A stretch of DNA of 64,000 bases from CAWGYT01 sp963826795 (GTDB taxonomy: Bacteria; Planctomycetota; Planctomycetia; Pirellulales; Pirellulaceae). The stretch lies in assembly GCA_963826795.1 (NCBI GenBank), contig CAWGYT010000018.1:248001-312000 (forward strand), given 5' to 3'. Under the pieces are notes generated by a model. That model had not been told where the DNA came from. It did no database searches and saw only the letters and a program-made list of their open reading frames with translations. Shown here piece after piece: positions 17,675 to 27,013 of the stretch. The position numbers and the translations under genes were made by a program. Each line of letters opens with the position of its first letter. Position 1 is the stretch's first letter.

Positions 17675-18859
17675 ATGCCGCAACATCCGCTGAGCGTGGG
17701 AATTCTGAGCAAGGGCGATCCGTCCGACATCCGAACCTGGTCGGGCGTCCCGTATTTTATCACCCGCGAGTTGCGACGCCGGTTCCAACGCGTGGTCTAT
17801 CTGCCGGCCGCGCCGCCACGCTATGCGGAAGGCCTGCGCAAGCTGAACCAACTGAGTCGTCGCTGTCTGCGTCGCGGATTCGTGCCGTGGGCCACACCGG
17901 CTCACGGCCGACATTACGCCCGTCAAATCGCCACGGCGCTGCAGCAACAGCCGGTCGATGTCCTGCTGGCGATCACCGTCGATCATCAACTGGCCTATCT
18001 CGACACGCCCGTCCCCATCGTCCATCATTCCGACACAACGTTCGCACGGATTGCGGATTACTATCCCGAGTTCTCGGGGCTCTGGGGCTGGTCTCGTCGT
18101 CAAGCCCACCGAATGACCGGCGCGGCGATTCGCCGTGCCACCGCCTCGGTGTTCCCCTCGCACTGGGCCGCCGAATCGGCGATACGTGACTACGGCGCAG
18201 CGCCGGATCGGATTCACGTCGTTCCCTACGGAGCGAATCTCGAGGACCCACCGACCGACGAAATCGTTTTGGCGTCCAATCGACGGCGGCATTGCCAACT
18301 GCTGTTCGTGGGCGCGGCTTGGGACCGGAAAGGCGGAAATCTCGCATTCGCGACGATGCAATCGCTTCGGCAAAGGGGCATCGACGCCCGCCTGGCCGTG
18401 ATTGGCGTCGAGCCGCCGTCTTATTTGGATCGCACCCACCTCGTCCACTACGGATTTCTCAACAAGCAGAAACCGGATCAAAGTGCACTTTACCGGCAAC
18501 TCTGGCTGGAGTCCTCGTTTCTCTGCATGCCCAGCCGCGCCGAGACCTTCGGAGCCGTCTTCGCCGAGGCCGCCGCTTTTGGATTGCCCGTGATTGGCAG
18601 TCAGACGGGCGGCATCCCGTCGGCGGTCTCTCACCATGAAACCGGGATTCTCCATCCGCTGAACGCTTCGAGTGAGGATCTCGCGGCGGACGTGGCGGCC
18701 ATCTGGAACGATGCGGAGCGATACCAGCAGATGGTTCAAGCGTGCCGCCGGCGTTTCGAAACGGTACTCAATTGGAGCGTCTGGGCCGACCAGGTCAGTC
18801 CCCTCTTGCTGGCCGCCGCCAGGCAAACGACAGCCGCCCGCGTTTCGGCCCAGGCCTGA
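17675..18859 (+). CDS. Glycosyltransferase family 4 (GT-B)
   Basis: 394 residues. The N-lobe shows SGVPYFITRELRR after beta-1. The C-lobe has the GT4 signatures: LLFVGAAWDRKGGNLA (about 205-222), then SRAETFGAVFAEAAAFGLPVIGS around residue 290 with the E-x7-E donor-sugar motif. Retaining NDP-sugar transferases of this type build envelope polysaccharides or glycolipids; acceptor unknown. The gene is 185 bases after galM, with a short direct repeat (aaaccttcggcc twice near 17508-17550) between. It ends 45 bases from the convergent RND gene. Confidence 0.88.
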   Translation: MPQHPLSVGILSKGDPSDIRTWSGVPYFITRELRRRFQRVVYLPAAPPRYAEGLRKLNQLSRRCLRRGFVPWATPAHGRHYARQIATALQQQPVDVLLAITVDHQLAYLDTPVPIVHHSDTTFARIADYYPEFSGLWGWSRRQAHRMTGAAIRRATASVFPSHWAAESAIRDYGAAPDRIHVVPYGANLEDPPTDEIVLASNRRRHCQLLFVGAAWDRKGGNLAFATMQSLRQRGIDARLAVIGVEPPSYLDRTHLVHYGFLNKQKPDQSALYRQLWLESSFLCMPSRAETFGAVFAEAAAFGLPVIGSQTGGIPSAVSHHETGILHPLNASSEDLAADVAAIWNDAERYQQMVQACRRRFETVLNWSVWADQVSPLLLAAARQTTAARVSAQA

Positions 18860-18904
18860 CCGGGCACGCCGAGGGCTGGAGGCGCGATTGCGCGGCGCCC
18901 GCCG

Positions 18905-21199
18905 TCATCCCTTTCGCAGGGACTCCACCGCAACGGTCACGTTCGTCGCTGTCCGCTCCGGATAAAACAACTGAATCAGCAGCGGCAGGCCGATCAGGTT
19001 GCCGGCCAATCCACCCAGCATCGCCAGCGTGACCAAGGCTCCAAAATAGACCGTCGGAACGAAGCGACTCGTCGCCAGCACGCTGAAGCCGACGGCCAGG
19101 GCCAGCGTGGCCAAGACGAGCGCCTTGCCAACTTGACGCTGGACCCGGTGCAAGGCCTCGTCGCGACTCACACCCGTTCGCAACGCTCGCTGGAAACCCA
19201 AGATGTAGTGAATCGAACTGTCGATCGAAAGTCCCATCGAAACGGCGGCGATCATCGCCGTCCCCATGTTGATCTTCAATTCGGGCCAGAACCAGTGACT
19301 CACCCACCCCATGCTGCCGAGCACGACGAGGATCGGAAAGGCGTTCGGCACGAGTGCGATCAAGGCGAGCCGCAGGTCGCCGAAGGCGACGGTCATCAAC
19401 AGCCCGATCCCGATCACGGCAACTCCAAACGAGCGCCATTGATCTCGCAAGACACTCTCGATCAATTGAGTCAGCAGGACGAAATAGCCGGTCACGTCCG
19501 CTTCGGGAAATTCTGCTTGACTGAGTTGCTTGAGTCGCGAAATCAAGGCCTGCTTCTGCCCGGCATCCTGCCGCTCTTGAACGCGTAGCATCATGCGAAG
19601 CCAATGCTGCTGTGTAGCGGGATCCTTGCCGAACAAGGCGTCGAAAAAGACCGGCATCCACCCTCGCATCGCGAATAGTCCGGAATCAACCAGGCGTTGC
19701 TGGACGAATTCCGGCTTGCCCGCGATCTCGACCGGCGACAATTCAACGAGCGCGTCGGCCAGGCTAAAGGACTTGGTGACCGCCTTGAGTTCCGGATCGG
19801 GGTCCCGATCCGCCGGATGGATTCGTTGCCCTAGGGTATGCACTCGTTGCAAAAAAGACCACGTCAGCCGTTCCGGGGCGGGAATCATCACATCGCAGAC
19901 CCCTGCTCCGCCCAGGTGATCCTCGACGTAGTTGTAGGAGCGCGCGATATCACTGTCCTGACGAAAATTGCGCGTAAAGTCCGTTTCGACCTCCAGCAAC
20001 CCCAGTCCCCCTATCGCGAAGGCAACCAGCAAAACCAATCCCGCGAGAATCCCATAGGGGCGGCGATGGACGAGCGCCAGCAACCGCTGCAGGTGGTGGT
20101 CCAACCGTCCTTCGCCCCAGGGCATCCGAGGGTCGGGATCGAGTCCGCCGAGCACGGTGAGCCCCGGAACCAACAGCATCACGCTCAACAGCACCATCAA
20201 CGACCCGACGGCCATCATCACGCCGAAGTCTTGAACCGGGCCGACCTGCGAGACGGTCAGCGAAAGAAAACCCGCCGCATCGGTCAGGCACGCCCAGGTG
20301 ACAGGCACCCACAATTGGGCCAGTGTTTCCGATAACGCGGCCAAGGGCGGATGGCCCGCGGCCCGCGCTTCCGCGAAACGGACCATCACGTGGACCATCG
20401 TGGCGACCCCAATCACCATCACCACGGCCGTTAGCATCGAGCTGACCATGCTCAACTCGATGCTTCCGAGCACCAGCGCGGCACGGGTGGTGAGCAAGGC
20501 GAGTTGCACGACGAGGATCGGGATCAGCACCCAGCGAAGACTGCGGAACCCGATGACAATGGTCGCCCCGAGAAGCAACGTGGACCACAGGCCCAACCGC
20601 TGTCCGTCCTGTTCGACGAACCGAAATCCGTCCTCGACCAAAATCGGCTCACCGGTCAACCAGCCCGACTTGAGTCCGCCGGGGAGTGTCTGAATGATCT
20701 CGCGCAGCGCGTCGATCGTCGTTCGGCGCGGGATGTCCGTTTCATCGGAGGGAAACAGCAAACAGACGATCGAAACCGTTCGGCCATCCGCGCCGTGGGT
20801 GTAGCCTTGAAACAGAGCTCGTGTCCGCTCGGCCAAAGCGCTGGGGCTGACGATCAGGTCGCCCGGCAATGGCTGATCGATGCTCAGCACCGCTTTCACC
20901 CCAGGCACGTCTTGCAGGCGCAAGCGGACGTCTCGGACTCGGCGGAGTCCCACGCCATTCTCGGCAAACAGCTGCGGGTCGTCATACACCGCCAGCACGA
21001 TTTCATTCCCGCCAAAGGTTCTCTTGAGCCGTTGGTAGCTGGCCAGAATGGGACTTTCGGCGGGAAACATGTTTTCAATCGAGCGATCGAACTGCAGGCG
21101 GGGGGCAAGCCAGCCGCCGGCGAGGGCGAGCACCAGGGCAAGGGCCAGCAGCTCGTTGCGCCGCGCGATCAAGAGTTGGTGGAAACGCCTCCGGGCCAT
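18905..21199 (-). CDS. RND/MMPL-family exporter
   Basis: 764 residues from ATG 21199 (AAGGAA about 10 bases upstream; the TTG at 21217 would overlap that site). Layout is two halves, each one transmembrane helix, a large exported loop, then five helices. The first loop has FDRSIENMFPAESPILASY; the second half starts near residue 390 with LAGLVLLVAFAIGGLGL and its loop FTRNFRQDSDIARSYNYVEDHLGG. The membrane part contains MGLSIDSSIHYILGFQRA, the family's Asp-bearing helix. MMPL/HpnN-like members move lipids or hopanoids to the outer membrane; that is plausible next to the divergent LptD-like gene but is not proven by sequence. Confidence 0.87.
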   Translation of the reverse strand: MARRRFHQLLIARRNELLALALVLALAGGWLAPRLQFDRSIENMFPAESPILASYQRLKRTFGGNEIVLAVYDDPQLFAENGVGLRRVRDVRLRLQDVPGVKAVLSIDQPLPGDLIVSPSALAERTRALFQGYTHGADGRTVSIVCLLFPSDETDIPRRTTIDALREIIQTLPGGLKSGWLTGEPILVEDGFRFVEQDGQRLGLWSTLLLGATIVIGFRSLRWVLIPILVVQLALLTTRAALVLGSIELSMVSSMLTAVVMVIGVATMVHVMVRFAEARAAGHPPLAALSETLAQLWVPVTWACLTDAAGFLSLTVSQVGPVQDFGVMMAVGSLMVLLSVMLLVPGLTVLGGLDPDPRMPWGEGRLDHHLQRLLALVHRRPYGILAGLVLLVAFAIGGLGLLEVETDFTRNFRQDSDIARSYNYVEDHLGGAGVCDVMIPAPERLTWSFLQRVHTLGQRIHPADRDPDPELKAVTKSFSLADALVELSPVEIAGKPEFVQQRLVDSGLFAMRGWMPVFFDALFGKDPATQQHWLRMMLRVQERQDAGQKQALISRLKQLSQAEFPEADVTGYFVLLTQLIESVLRDQWRSFGVAVIGIGLLMTVAFGDLRLALIALVPNAFPILVVLGSMGWVSHWFWPELKINMGTAMIAAVSMGLSIDSSIHYILGFQRALRTGVSRDEALHRVQRQVGKALVLATLALAVGFSVLATSRFVPTVYFGALVTLAMLGGLAGNLIGLPLLIQLFYPERTATNVTVAVESLRKG

Positions 21200-21417
21200 G
21201 CGCCAGAATTCCTTCAAAGTTTCTTGGGATCCCGCGGATCACCGGTCCAACTTGATCGACGCAACTCATTATTTGATAAATAGTTTTGGTCACGGGCCAG
21301 CTCCCCAACCCGCCTTGCTCCATCCTAGGGGCGTTCCTATAATCCCGCCACTCCAAACTCCGCCCGCCCGCGGAATGCTCGTTCCATCGACTCTCGCTCG
21401 AGGCCATACGGATACTC

Positions 21418-24186
21418 TTGGGAAGGGAAGCCCCACCTCCGATCGGCGTGATCGCCCGCTGGGCGACCCGCCGCGTCCTGGCGCGCTGCGCGGAGGACGC
21501 GACGTGGCGAGGGTTCCGCGCCGACGGGCCGTACCGCGCCGATTTAAAGATCCGGCCCGCGCCTCGACGTCTCTGCACGGCCGTCCGCTGGGTCTGGCTG
21601 ATCGCCCTCCTCAGCCCGCTCGCCCTTGCTCCTCCCGCGACCGCGCAGACGGACTGGCAAACCGACTGGCCGGACGGCGAGGGACTGATCGACCAGGCAC
21701 CGCACCTTGCCCAACAAGTGGACCCGACGCTTTCCTCTCCGCAGCGCCGCATTCGCGTCTTCCCGCGCAGCAGCGTCCGGTGGCAGGCTCGCTGGTTCCC
21801 GAGCGAAGACGGCCGCGAGCGGATCGCGGTGATCGATTCGGGGGTGAATATCCTGATCGACCACGTGGCAGGCTTCGATACGGTCGACATCTCGACGGAC
21901 CGGATCGTGATCTGGACATCCGCCGACCAGTCCGCTGACATCTTGCGAGACACGGCGCAGTCGGATGACCGCCCCTTGGAATTCTACATGGAAGGGAACA
22001 TTATCTTTCGTCAGCAGGACCGCGTCATCTACGCCGAACGCATGTACTACAACGTGCGCGAGCAATATGGCGTCGTACTCGATGGAGAACTGCTGACGCC
22101 AATTCCCGGCTATCAGGGAATCGTCCGCCTCAAGGCCGAAGTCCTCAAACAAGTCGACCCGTTTCGCATCGAGGGTTACTCGGGGGCAATCACGACCAGC
22201 CGCCTGGGCGTCCCACGATATTGGTTGCAGTCGGGAAACTTTACCTACGAAAATATCGTCTCGCCCACGGTCACGCCGGGCGATGTCGAGCCTGGCAGCG
22301 GGCTGTTTCAGACGGGAACCACCAAGCGGGTGGTGAGCCGCGACAATCGCATCTATTTGGCCGAGTGGCCGATTTTCATTTGGCCGGTCTTTTCGGCCAA
22401 CCTGGATCGCCCGTCGTTCTATCTGGAGTCGTTCAGCATCAACAACGACCGTGTCTTTGGCACGCAGGTCCTGACCGACTGGAACCTTTATCAGTTGCTG
22501 GGTTGGCGGAACGCGCCCTCCGGCACGCAATGGACCGGTTCACTGGACTACCTGTCCGACCGGGGCTGGGGCTTGGGCAGCAACTTCCAGTACGATCGCA
22601 ACGGGTTTCTGAGCCACCCGGGACGGGCGGTCGGATTTCTGGATGCCTGGGGACTCCAGGACAAGGGCCGCGACAATTTGGGGCTTCAGCGACGATCGGT
22701 GGCCCCGGAAGCGGATCCGCGCTATCGGATTCTCGGTCGACACCGCCAATACCTCAATGATGGCTACCAGTTGACGGGAGAACTGGGTTGGGTCAGCGAT
22801 CGCAACTTCCTGGAGCAGTACTACGAGCAGGAGTGGGACGAAGAAAAGGACCAGCGGACGGGCGTCGAACTCAAGAAACGCGACGAAAATCATTCCTGGT
22901 CGGTCACCGGGGACGCGCGGATCAACGAGTTCTTCACGCAGACGACGTGGGCCCCGCGAGCCGATCATTTCTGGATCGCCGAGCCGATTCTGAGCGACTG
23001 GTTTTCGTGGACGGAACATAGCAACGTGGGCTATGCCAAGCTGGGGGTGGCGACGACACCGGAGGATCCCCGATCCGCGTCGGCCTGGCAGTTGCTGCCT
23101 TGGGAAGTCCCCAGCGAGGGCGTGCGGGCGATCTCGCGGCAACGATTGGATCTGCCCCTGCAATGGGGCGGCGCGAAGATCGTTCCCTATGTGATGGGCG
23201 AGGCGGGTTACTGGCAGCAGGACCTGTCAGGTGGCGAGGTCACACGACTGCTGGGGCAGACGGGGCTCCGGGCCAGCATTCCGTTCGTGCGAGTCGACCC
23301 GAACATCCACAGCACGCTCTTCAATCTGAATGGCATCGCCCACAAAATCGTGCTCGAAGGCGAATACTTGTGGGCCGAAGCCGACGCCGATCTGACCGAC
23401 TTCCCGCTGTACGATCCCGTTGACGACGATGCCGTCGAATTCGCGCGGGTGCAGTTCTACGGAGCGGAGTTCGGCGGGATCGGGGGGACGGGCGTTCCGA
23501 ATCGCTTTGACGAACGGTTCTACGCAGCGCGGTCTGGACTTCAACGTTGGGTCACGGCACCCAGCAGCGAGATCGCCGAAGACCTATCGTTCCTTCGACT
23601 CGCGGCCCGCCAGCGATGGCAAACCAAGCGCGGCATGCCCGGTCGACAGCGGGTCGTCGACTGGGTCACGCTGGACGTGGAGGGCTTTCTCTACCCCAAC
23701 CCCGACCGCGACAATTTCGGCCAGGAAGTGGGTCTGCTGAACTACGATTTTCGCTGGCATCTGGGAGACCGGGTCACCCTGCTGTCCGACGGGATGGCCG
23801 ATTTCTTCGCCGACGGACTCCGCACGATTTCACTGAGCGCGATGTTCGGGCGTCCCGGCCGCATCCGCACCGTGGCCGGCCTTCGAAGCATTGAAGGCCC
23901 CATTAGCAGCAGTATCCTGTATAGTTCTTCCAGTTATCGTTTGAGTCCGAAGTGGATCCTGAACTACGGCAGCTCGTACGACTTCAGCTCGACCGGAAAC
24001 ATCGTCCAGCGCGGTCAAGTGGTGCGCGTCGGCGAGTCATTTCTGGTGGGACTTGGCTGGAACTACGACCGCAGTCGAGACAACTTCGGGGTCCGTTTTT
24101 CGATCGAACCGAGATTCCTTTCCGGACGCCTCAGCCGAGTGGGCGGGGTTCCGATTCCGCCCGTGGGATTCGAGGGGCTGGAATGA
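21418..24186 (+). CDS. LptD/OstA-like outer-membrane beta-barrel protein
   Basis: 922 codons from TTG 21418; GTG 21448 is an alternative start and neither has a well-spaced ribosome site. A late signal-like segment (VWLIALLSPLALAPPATAQ, about residues 58-76) implies that the true N-terminus may be further in. After it an OstA/LptA-like jellyroll half is seen (DRIVIWTSADQ, LEFYMEGNIIFRQQDRVIYAERMYYN, with GEL/GYQG turns). The long C-terminal half alternates aromatic and polar residues in beta-hairpins (LDYLSDRGWGLGSNFQYDR, TGELGWVSDRNFLEQYYEQE), the pattern of the LptD barrel. The family inserts lipopolysaccharide-like lipids in the outer leaflet. Divergent from the RND exporter. Confidence 0.82.
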   Translation: MGREAPPPIGVIARWATRRVLARCAEDATWRGFRADGPYRADLKIRPAPRRLCTAVRWVWLIALLSPLALAPPATAQTDWQTDWPDGEGLIDQAPHLAQQVDPTLSSPQRRIRVFPRSSVRWQARWFPSEDGRERIAVIDSGVNILIDHVAGFDTVDISTDRIVIWTSADQSADILRDTAQSDDRPLEFYMEGNIIFRQQDRVIYAERMYYNVREQYGVVLDGELLTPIPGYQGIVRLKAEVLKQVDPFRIEGYSGAITTSRLGVPRYWLQSGNFTYENIVSPTVTPGDVEPGSGLFQTGTTKRVVSRDNRIYLAEWPIFIWPVFSANLDRPSFYLESFSINNDRVFGTQVLTDWNLYQLLGWRNAPSGTQWTGSLDYLSDRGWGLGSNFQYDRNGFLSHPGRAVGFLDAWGLQDKGRDNLGLQRRSVAPEADPRYRILGRHRQYLNDGYQLTGELGWVSDRNFLEQYYEQEWDEEKDQRTGVELKKRDENHSWSVTGDARINEFFTQTTWAPRADHFWIAEPILSDWFSWTEHSNVGYAKLGVATTPEDPRSASAWQLLPWEVPSEGVRAISRQRLDLPLQWGGAKIVPYVMGEAGYWQQDLSGGEVTRLLGQTGLRASIPFVRVDPNIHSTLFNLNGIAHKIVLEGEYLWAEADADLTDFPLYDPVDDDAVEFARVQFYGAEFGGIGGTGVPNRFDERFYAARSGLQRWVTAPSSEIAEDLSFLRLAARQRWQTKRGMPGRQRVVDWVTLDVEGFLYPNPDRDNFGQEVGLLNYDFRWHLGDRVTLLSDGMADFFADGLRTISLSAMFGRPGRIRTVAGLRSIEGPISSSILYSSSSYRLSPKWILNYGSSYDFSSTGNIVQRGQVVRVGESFLVGLGWNYDRSRDNFGVRFSIEPRFLSGRLSRVGGVPIPPVGFEGLE

Positions 24187-24223
24187 GCGAACCGACCCGG
24201 GCGGGGTCGCGTAGGGGCTGAAC

Positions 24224-24664
24224 ATGAGCCAGGGTTCTGACCGAACATCGATGCCACCCGGGCCGCCCTCGAAGCCGTTGACGTGGCGGGACAAATTCTT
24301 GTGCGCCTTCCGCGGGCTGCGAGTCGGTAGCCAGGGTCAAACCAGCTTTTTGGTTCACCTGCCGATGTCCTGCTTCGTGTTGGCCGCCGCCGCTCAGTTG
24401 CGGGTCACCACGATCGAATGGTGCCTGCTGGTGTTGTGCATCACGATCGTTTTGACCGCCGAACTGCTCAACGCCGCGATTGAGACTCTGGCGCGGGTGC
24501 TGACGTCCGAATACCATCCCGAAATCCGGGATGCACTGGATATCGCAGCCGCTGCCGTGCTGGTTGCGGCTACCGGTTCGGGCGTCGTCGGCACGTTGAT
24601 CCTGGGCTTTCGATTGGGCGTGTATCTGGGCTGGTGGACCCTGCCCGCCTACGGCGCCTATTGA
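24224..24664 (+). CDS. dgkA: Diacylglycerol/undecaprenol kinase, DgkA family
   Basis: 146 residues: a soluble ~30-residue N-tail, then the compact three-helix membrane kinase. The signature AELLNAAIETLAR (about 79-91) with the catalytic Glu and ligand Asn is intact, followed by IRDALDIAAAAVLVAA. Family enzymes phosphorylate diacylglycerol or undecaprenol in the inner membrane and so recycle lipid carriers. ATG 24224 has TAGGGG upstream. It is 37 bases after the LptD-like gene in the same direction, consistent with an envelope-lipid unit. Confidence 0.9.
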   Translation: MSQGSDRTSMPPGPPSKPLTWRDKFLCAFRGLRVGSQGQTSFLVHLPMSCFVLAAAAQLRVTTIEWCLLVLCITIVLTAELLNAAIETLARVLTSEYHPEIRDALDIAAAAVLVAATGSGVVGTLILGFRLGVYLGWWTLPAYGAY

Positions 24665-24706
24665 GGAAGGGGGAATCACCACCGGGTCGGGAACAGGGGA
24701 CTGACA

Positions 24707-25711
24707 TCACTCGGGTGTCGGCGGGGGAGTTAACGTCGCGGCCTCTTCGATTTCCGGAGCAGGGACGATCGGTTGCAAGCGGGTTTTCAGTACCGTCACG
24801 ACGTCCACCTGCTCCGATGGGCCTTCGGCGCGGGGAAAACGCAGGGTGAGGTCGACGGTCGAATCGGAGCGCGAGAGATGCCCCGCCTCGGCATCGAACA
24901 GAATCAGGCCGGTGCCTGCCTGGCGATCGATCCGAAAACGATCGGACTCGACCGCAGCCGGCTGGGGCTCCCACACAATCGCGACCTGAAACTTGTCCAG
25001 CGACCGCTGCTCAACCGGCTCCTCGCCTTGATACGTGTAGCGAGTCTTGACGGCAATCGCGTCGGAGATTTCGCCCCAAGCCACCAGCGTGGTTTCGGTC
25101 CAGTCATCCCCGGGCAACAGATCTTGTTCAGGAAACTCCAACATCGTGCCCTGGAGCGACCGGGGCGGCATTTGGCGGCCGCCGCCCGTCGCGTTTGGAA
25201 CCGTCGCCGGCGCGACGTCTGCCTTGGCCGCCGCCTCGACGCGGGTCAGCCTGCCGCGACTTTGCATCACCAGCGGACGCTCGACGTTCAGCGATGGCAT
25301 CCACTGACGTGCCAGGGCCACCGCGTCCCCGCGAACTTCGATGTCTTGCGTCGAATCGTAGACGACCGGTTCGGCGTTGGAAATCTGGAGCGAATGTTTG
25401 ACTTCTTGCACCGTCTGAAAGATCTGCATCTGGCCGTCTTCCGCGACCGCGGCGACCCGCCAGCCGGCTTGGTACCGGATCGACTCAGTCCACTCCGTCG
25501 TCCGTGTCTTCAGACGCACCGTGCGGTCGACCACCAGGCGGAATTCACTCCCGGCGGGTAACGCCCAACGGAACGTTTTGGCTTGAACGGCCGACCCACC
25601 AGCCGCCAGGACGACGAGGGCCAAGACAAGGGGCCAGCAGAGCGTCTGCGGCGAGCGTGGACCGCCGCGTCGCCGCGAAACTCTAGGCCTGATCTTCGTG
25701 CAGCTTGGCAT
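24707..25711 (-). CDS. Secreted protein of unknown function (DUF6263-like)
   Basis: 334 residues from ATG 25711; ATGs at 25720 and 25723 lie closer to the GGAGG site and cannot be excluded. Signal peptide: a basic stretch then LCWPLVLALVVLAAGGSAVQA. The mature part is beta-rich with repeated VxxxTRY/VKTRYTYQGEE, FRWALPAGSEFRLVVDRTV and LTLRFPRAEG segments and ends in a Pro-rich tail. This resembles secreted planctomycete proteins with a two-lobed beta fold (DUF6263-like); the match is by pattern only. The start overlaps the end of the upstream molybdopterin-fold gene by about 29 bases, so it is in its operon. No catalytic motif seen. Confidence 0.6.
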   Translation of the reverse strand: MPSCTKIRPRVSRRRGGPRSPQTLCWPLVLALVVLAAGGSAVQAKTFRWALPAGSEFRLVVDRTVRLKTRTTEWTESIRYQAGWRVAAVAEDGQMQIFQTVQEVKHSLQISNAEPVVYDSTQDIEVRGDAVALARQWMPSLNVERPLVMQSRGRLTRVEAAAKADVAPATVPNATGGGRQMPPRSLQGTMLEFPEQDLLPGDDWTETTLVAWGEISDAIAVKTRYTYQGEEPVEQRSLDKFQVAIVWEPQPAAVESDRFRIDRQAGTGLILFDAEAGHLSRSDSTVDLTLRFPRAEGPSEQVDVVTVLKTRLQPIVPAPEIEEAATLTPPPTPE

Positions 25712-26162
25712 GAGCGTCATCATCCTCCGGGCGGTTGTCAAACCCTTTTCCTTGAGTCAACTCGATTCGATCCAGGAATTTCACGTTCGCACATTCATCG
25801 ATTTCGTCCGCATGGCAAGCCGCGTGATCGGGGATAAAAAATCGAAACGGCCCGCCCGCCGACTCGGGCAGCGGCTGGCCCTCGGACAAGTAGATCACGA
25901 CACCGCGCTCCCGGACCGGTGCCAGCGGAATACTCGCGTGAAAATTGTCTCGCGACCCGTGTAGACCCAAATGCGTGGCCTGGGGCAAGACCTGGACGCA
26001 TTCGAGCAAACCCGCCAGCCGAACGGCGCCACCCGGCCGGCGAGGGTCGAGTTGGCGAACATCGGGCACCTGGTAGTCCGGCGCGAGCTCGGCGAGGTCG
26101 GCGCACGTCAGTTCACGCGGGGTCTGGACCAGGCCCTCGATTCGTAAGCAGGGATCCGTCAT
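25683..26162 (-). CDS. Small molybdopterin-binding (sulfite-oxidase fold) domain protein
   Basis: 159 residues. The N-terminal LRIEGLVQTPRELTCADLAEL is the typical opening of the oxidoreductase molybdopterin-binding domain, followed by RLAGLLECVQVLPQATHLGLHGSRDNFHASIPL and a late GGPFRFFIPDHAAC with DECANVKFLDRIEL. There is no recognisable full cofactor pocket or dimerisation domain and the protein is much shorter than YedY/MsrP, so it may bind the cofactor weakly or not at all. Cytoplasmic by lack of a signal. It sits 29 bases downstream of the thioesterase gene. Confidence 0.72.
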   Translation of the reverse strand: MTDPCLRIEGLVQTPRELTCADLAELAPDYQVPDVRQLDPRRPGGAVRLAGLLECVQVLPQATHLGLHGSRDNFHASIPLAPVRERGVVIYLSEGQPLPESAGGPFRFFIPDHAACHADEIDECANVKFLDRIELTQGKGFDNRPEDDDAHAKLHEDQA

Positions 26163-26191
26163 GAGAAGCTCTCGGGTTGACTTCGAGCGTT

Positions 26192-26647
26192 TTAAACCGG
26201 GTCGAGCTTCCGTTGCTCGAACGCCTCCACCGCCTCGCGGACCGTTGCCGAGATCCGTACGGGACGCTGGGCATTGTAGTCAAACATCACCACCACCGAT
26301 TCGCCTTCGGCGGCCAGCTTGCCGTGCTGGTGGCTCATCACGCGGTGCTGCATCGTCATACTGGAATTTCCCAAACGCGTAATTCGGGCACCCACATCGA
26401 TCGTGTCGGGGTAGATAACCTGGCGACGATAGCTGCAGTTCAAGGCAGCCAGAATCGGCCCGACGCCTGCGGGCAGTCGCCCCGTGGCCAGGATCGCGTC
26501 GTCCAGGTAGGCCACCCGAGCCGATTCGAACCAACGGAGAAATCGCGTGTTGTTGACGTGGCCCAGGGGATCCATGTCGCCCCACAGGACTGGAATCGTA
26601 TGGATCACCTTGAATCCCACCAGCTCCTCCCATTGGGTCTTCGACAT
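26192..26647 (-). CDS. Acyl-CoA thioesterase, 4HBT (hotdog) family
   Basis: 151 residues from ATG 26647 (MSKTQWEE); the frame is open further up without support. The active-site motif of 4-hydroxybenzoyl-CoA/YbgC thioesterases is plain: VLWGDMDPLGHVNNTRFLRW (about residues 21-40), with the catalytic Asp, followed by FESARVAYLDD. The rest supplies the long hotdog strands (YRRQVIYPDTIDVGARITRLGNSS). It hydrolyses acyl-CoA thioesters in the cytoplasm; chain preference unknown. First gene of a three-gene minus-strand run with the molybdopterin-fold and secreted proteins. Confidence 0.88.
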   Translation of the reverse strand: MSKTQWEELVGFKVIHTIPVLWGDMDPLGHVNNTRFLRWFESARVAYLDDAILATGRLPAGVGPILAALNCSYRRQVIYPDTIDVGARITRLGNSSMTMQHRVMSHQHGKLAAEGESVVVMFDYNAQRPVRISATVREAVEAFEQRKLDPV

Positions 26648-26908
26648 GGATGTGGACGATCTTGGGCTGGCGAAAAAAGGGACGGCGTCGGCAGGACGCA
26701 AGGCGGATCTGAATCAGGACTTGAGTTTCTTGCCTTCCCTGGCGGGAGTCAAGAGCGGCTGAATGCCTTCCGACCGACCAGCATCGCGCCGTCCGACCCC
26801 GACGATTCCTGTGGATCGAATGGCGGCATGCGGCTTGAGCCGGTTTGGGTATCAGGCGGAGCGCAGCCGCAAGACACACTCGCCCGCCGCCGCCTGGGTT
26901 TCAAAAGC

Positions 26909-26938
26909 TTGACAGCCGCTTTCGAGGTCCTCTATCCT
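26909..26938 (+). promoter_or_regulatory. Sigma-70-type promoter for the NHL gene
   Basis: TTGACA (26909-26914), 18-base spacer, TATCCT (26933-26938). Predicted start near 26945 gives a leader of about 70 bases to the ATG at 27014. It lies in the ~360 bases between the divergent thioesterase and NHL genes, where nothing else was recognised. Confidence 0.6.
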
Positions 26939-27013
26939 GGCAAGGTCGCGGTGACGCCCCCCGGATATTTTGAAGAACGATTCGTACCTCCGATTCTCAC
27001 AAAGGACCAGGTC

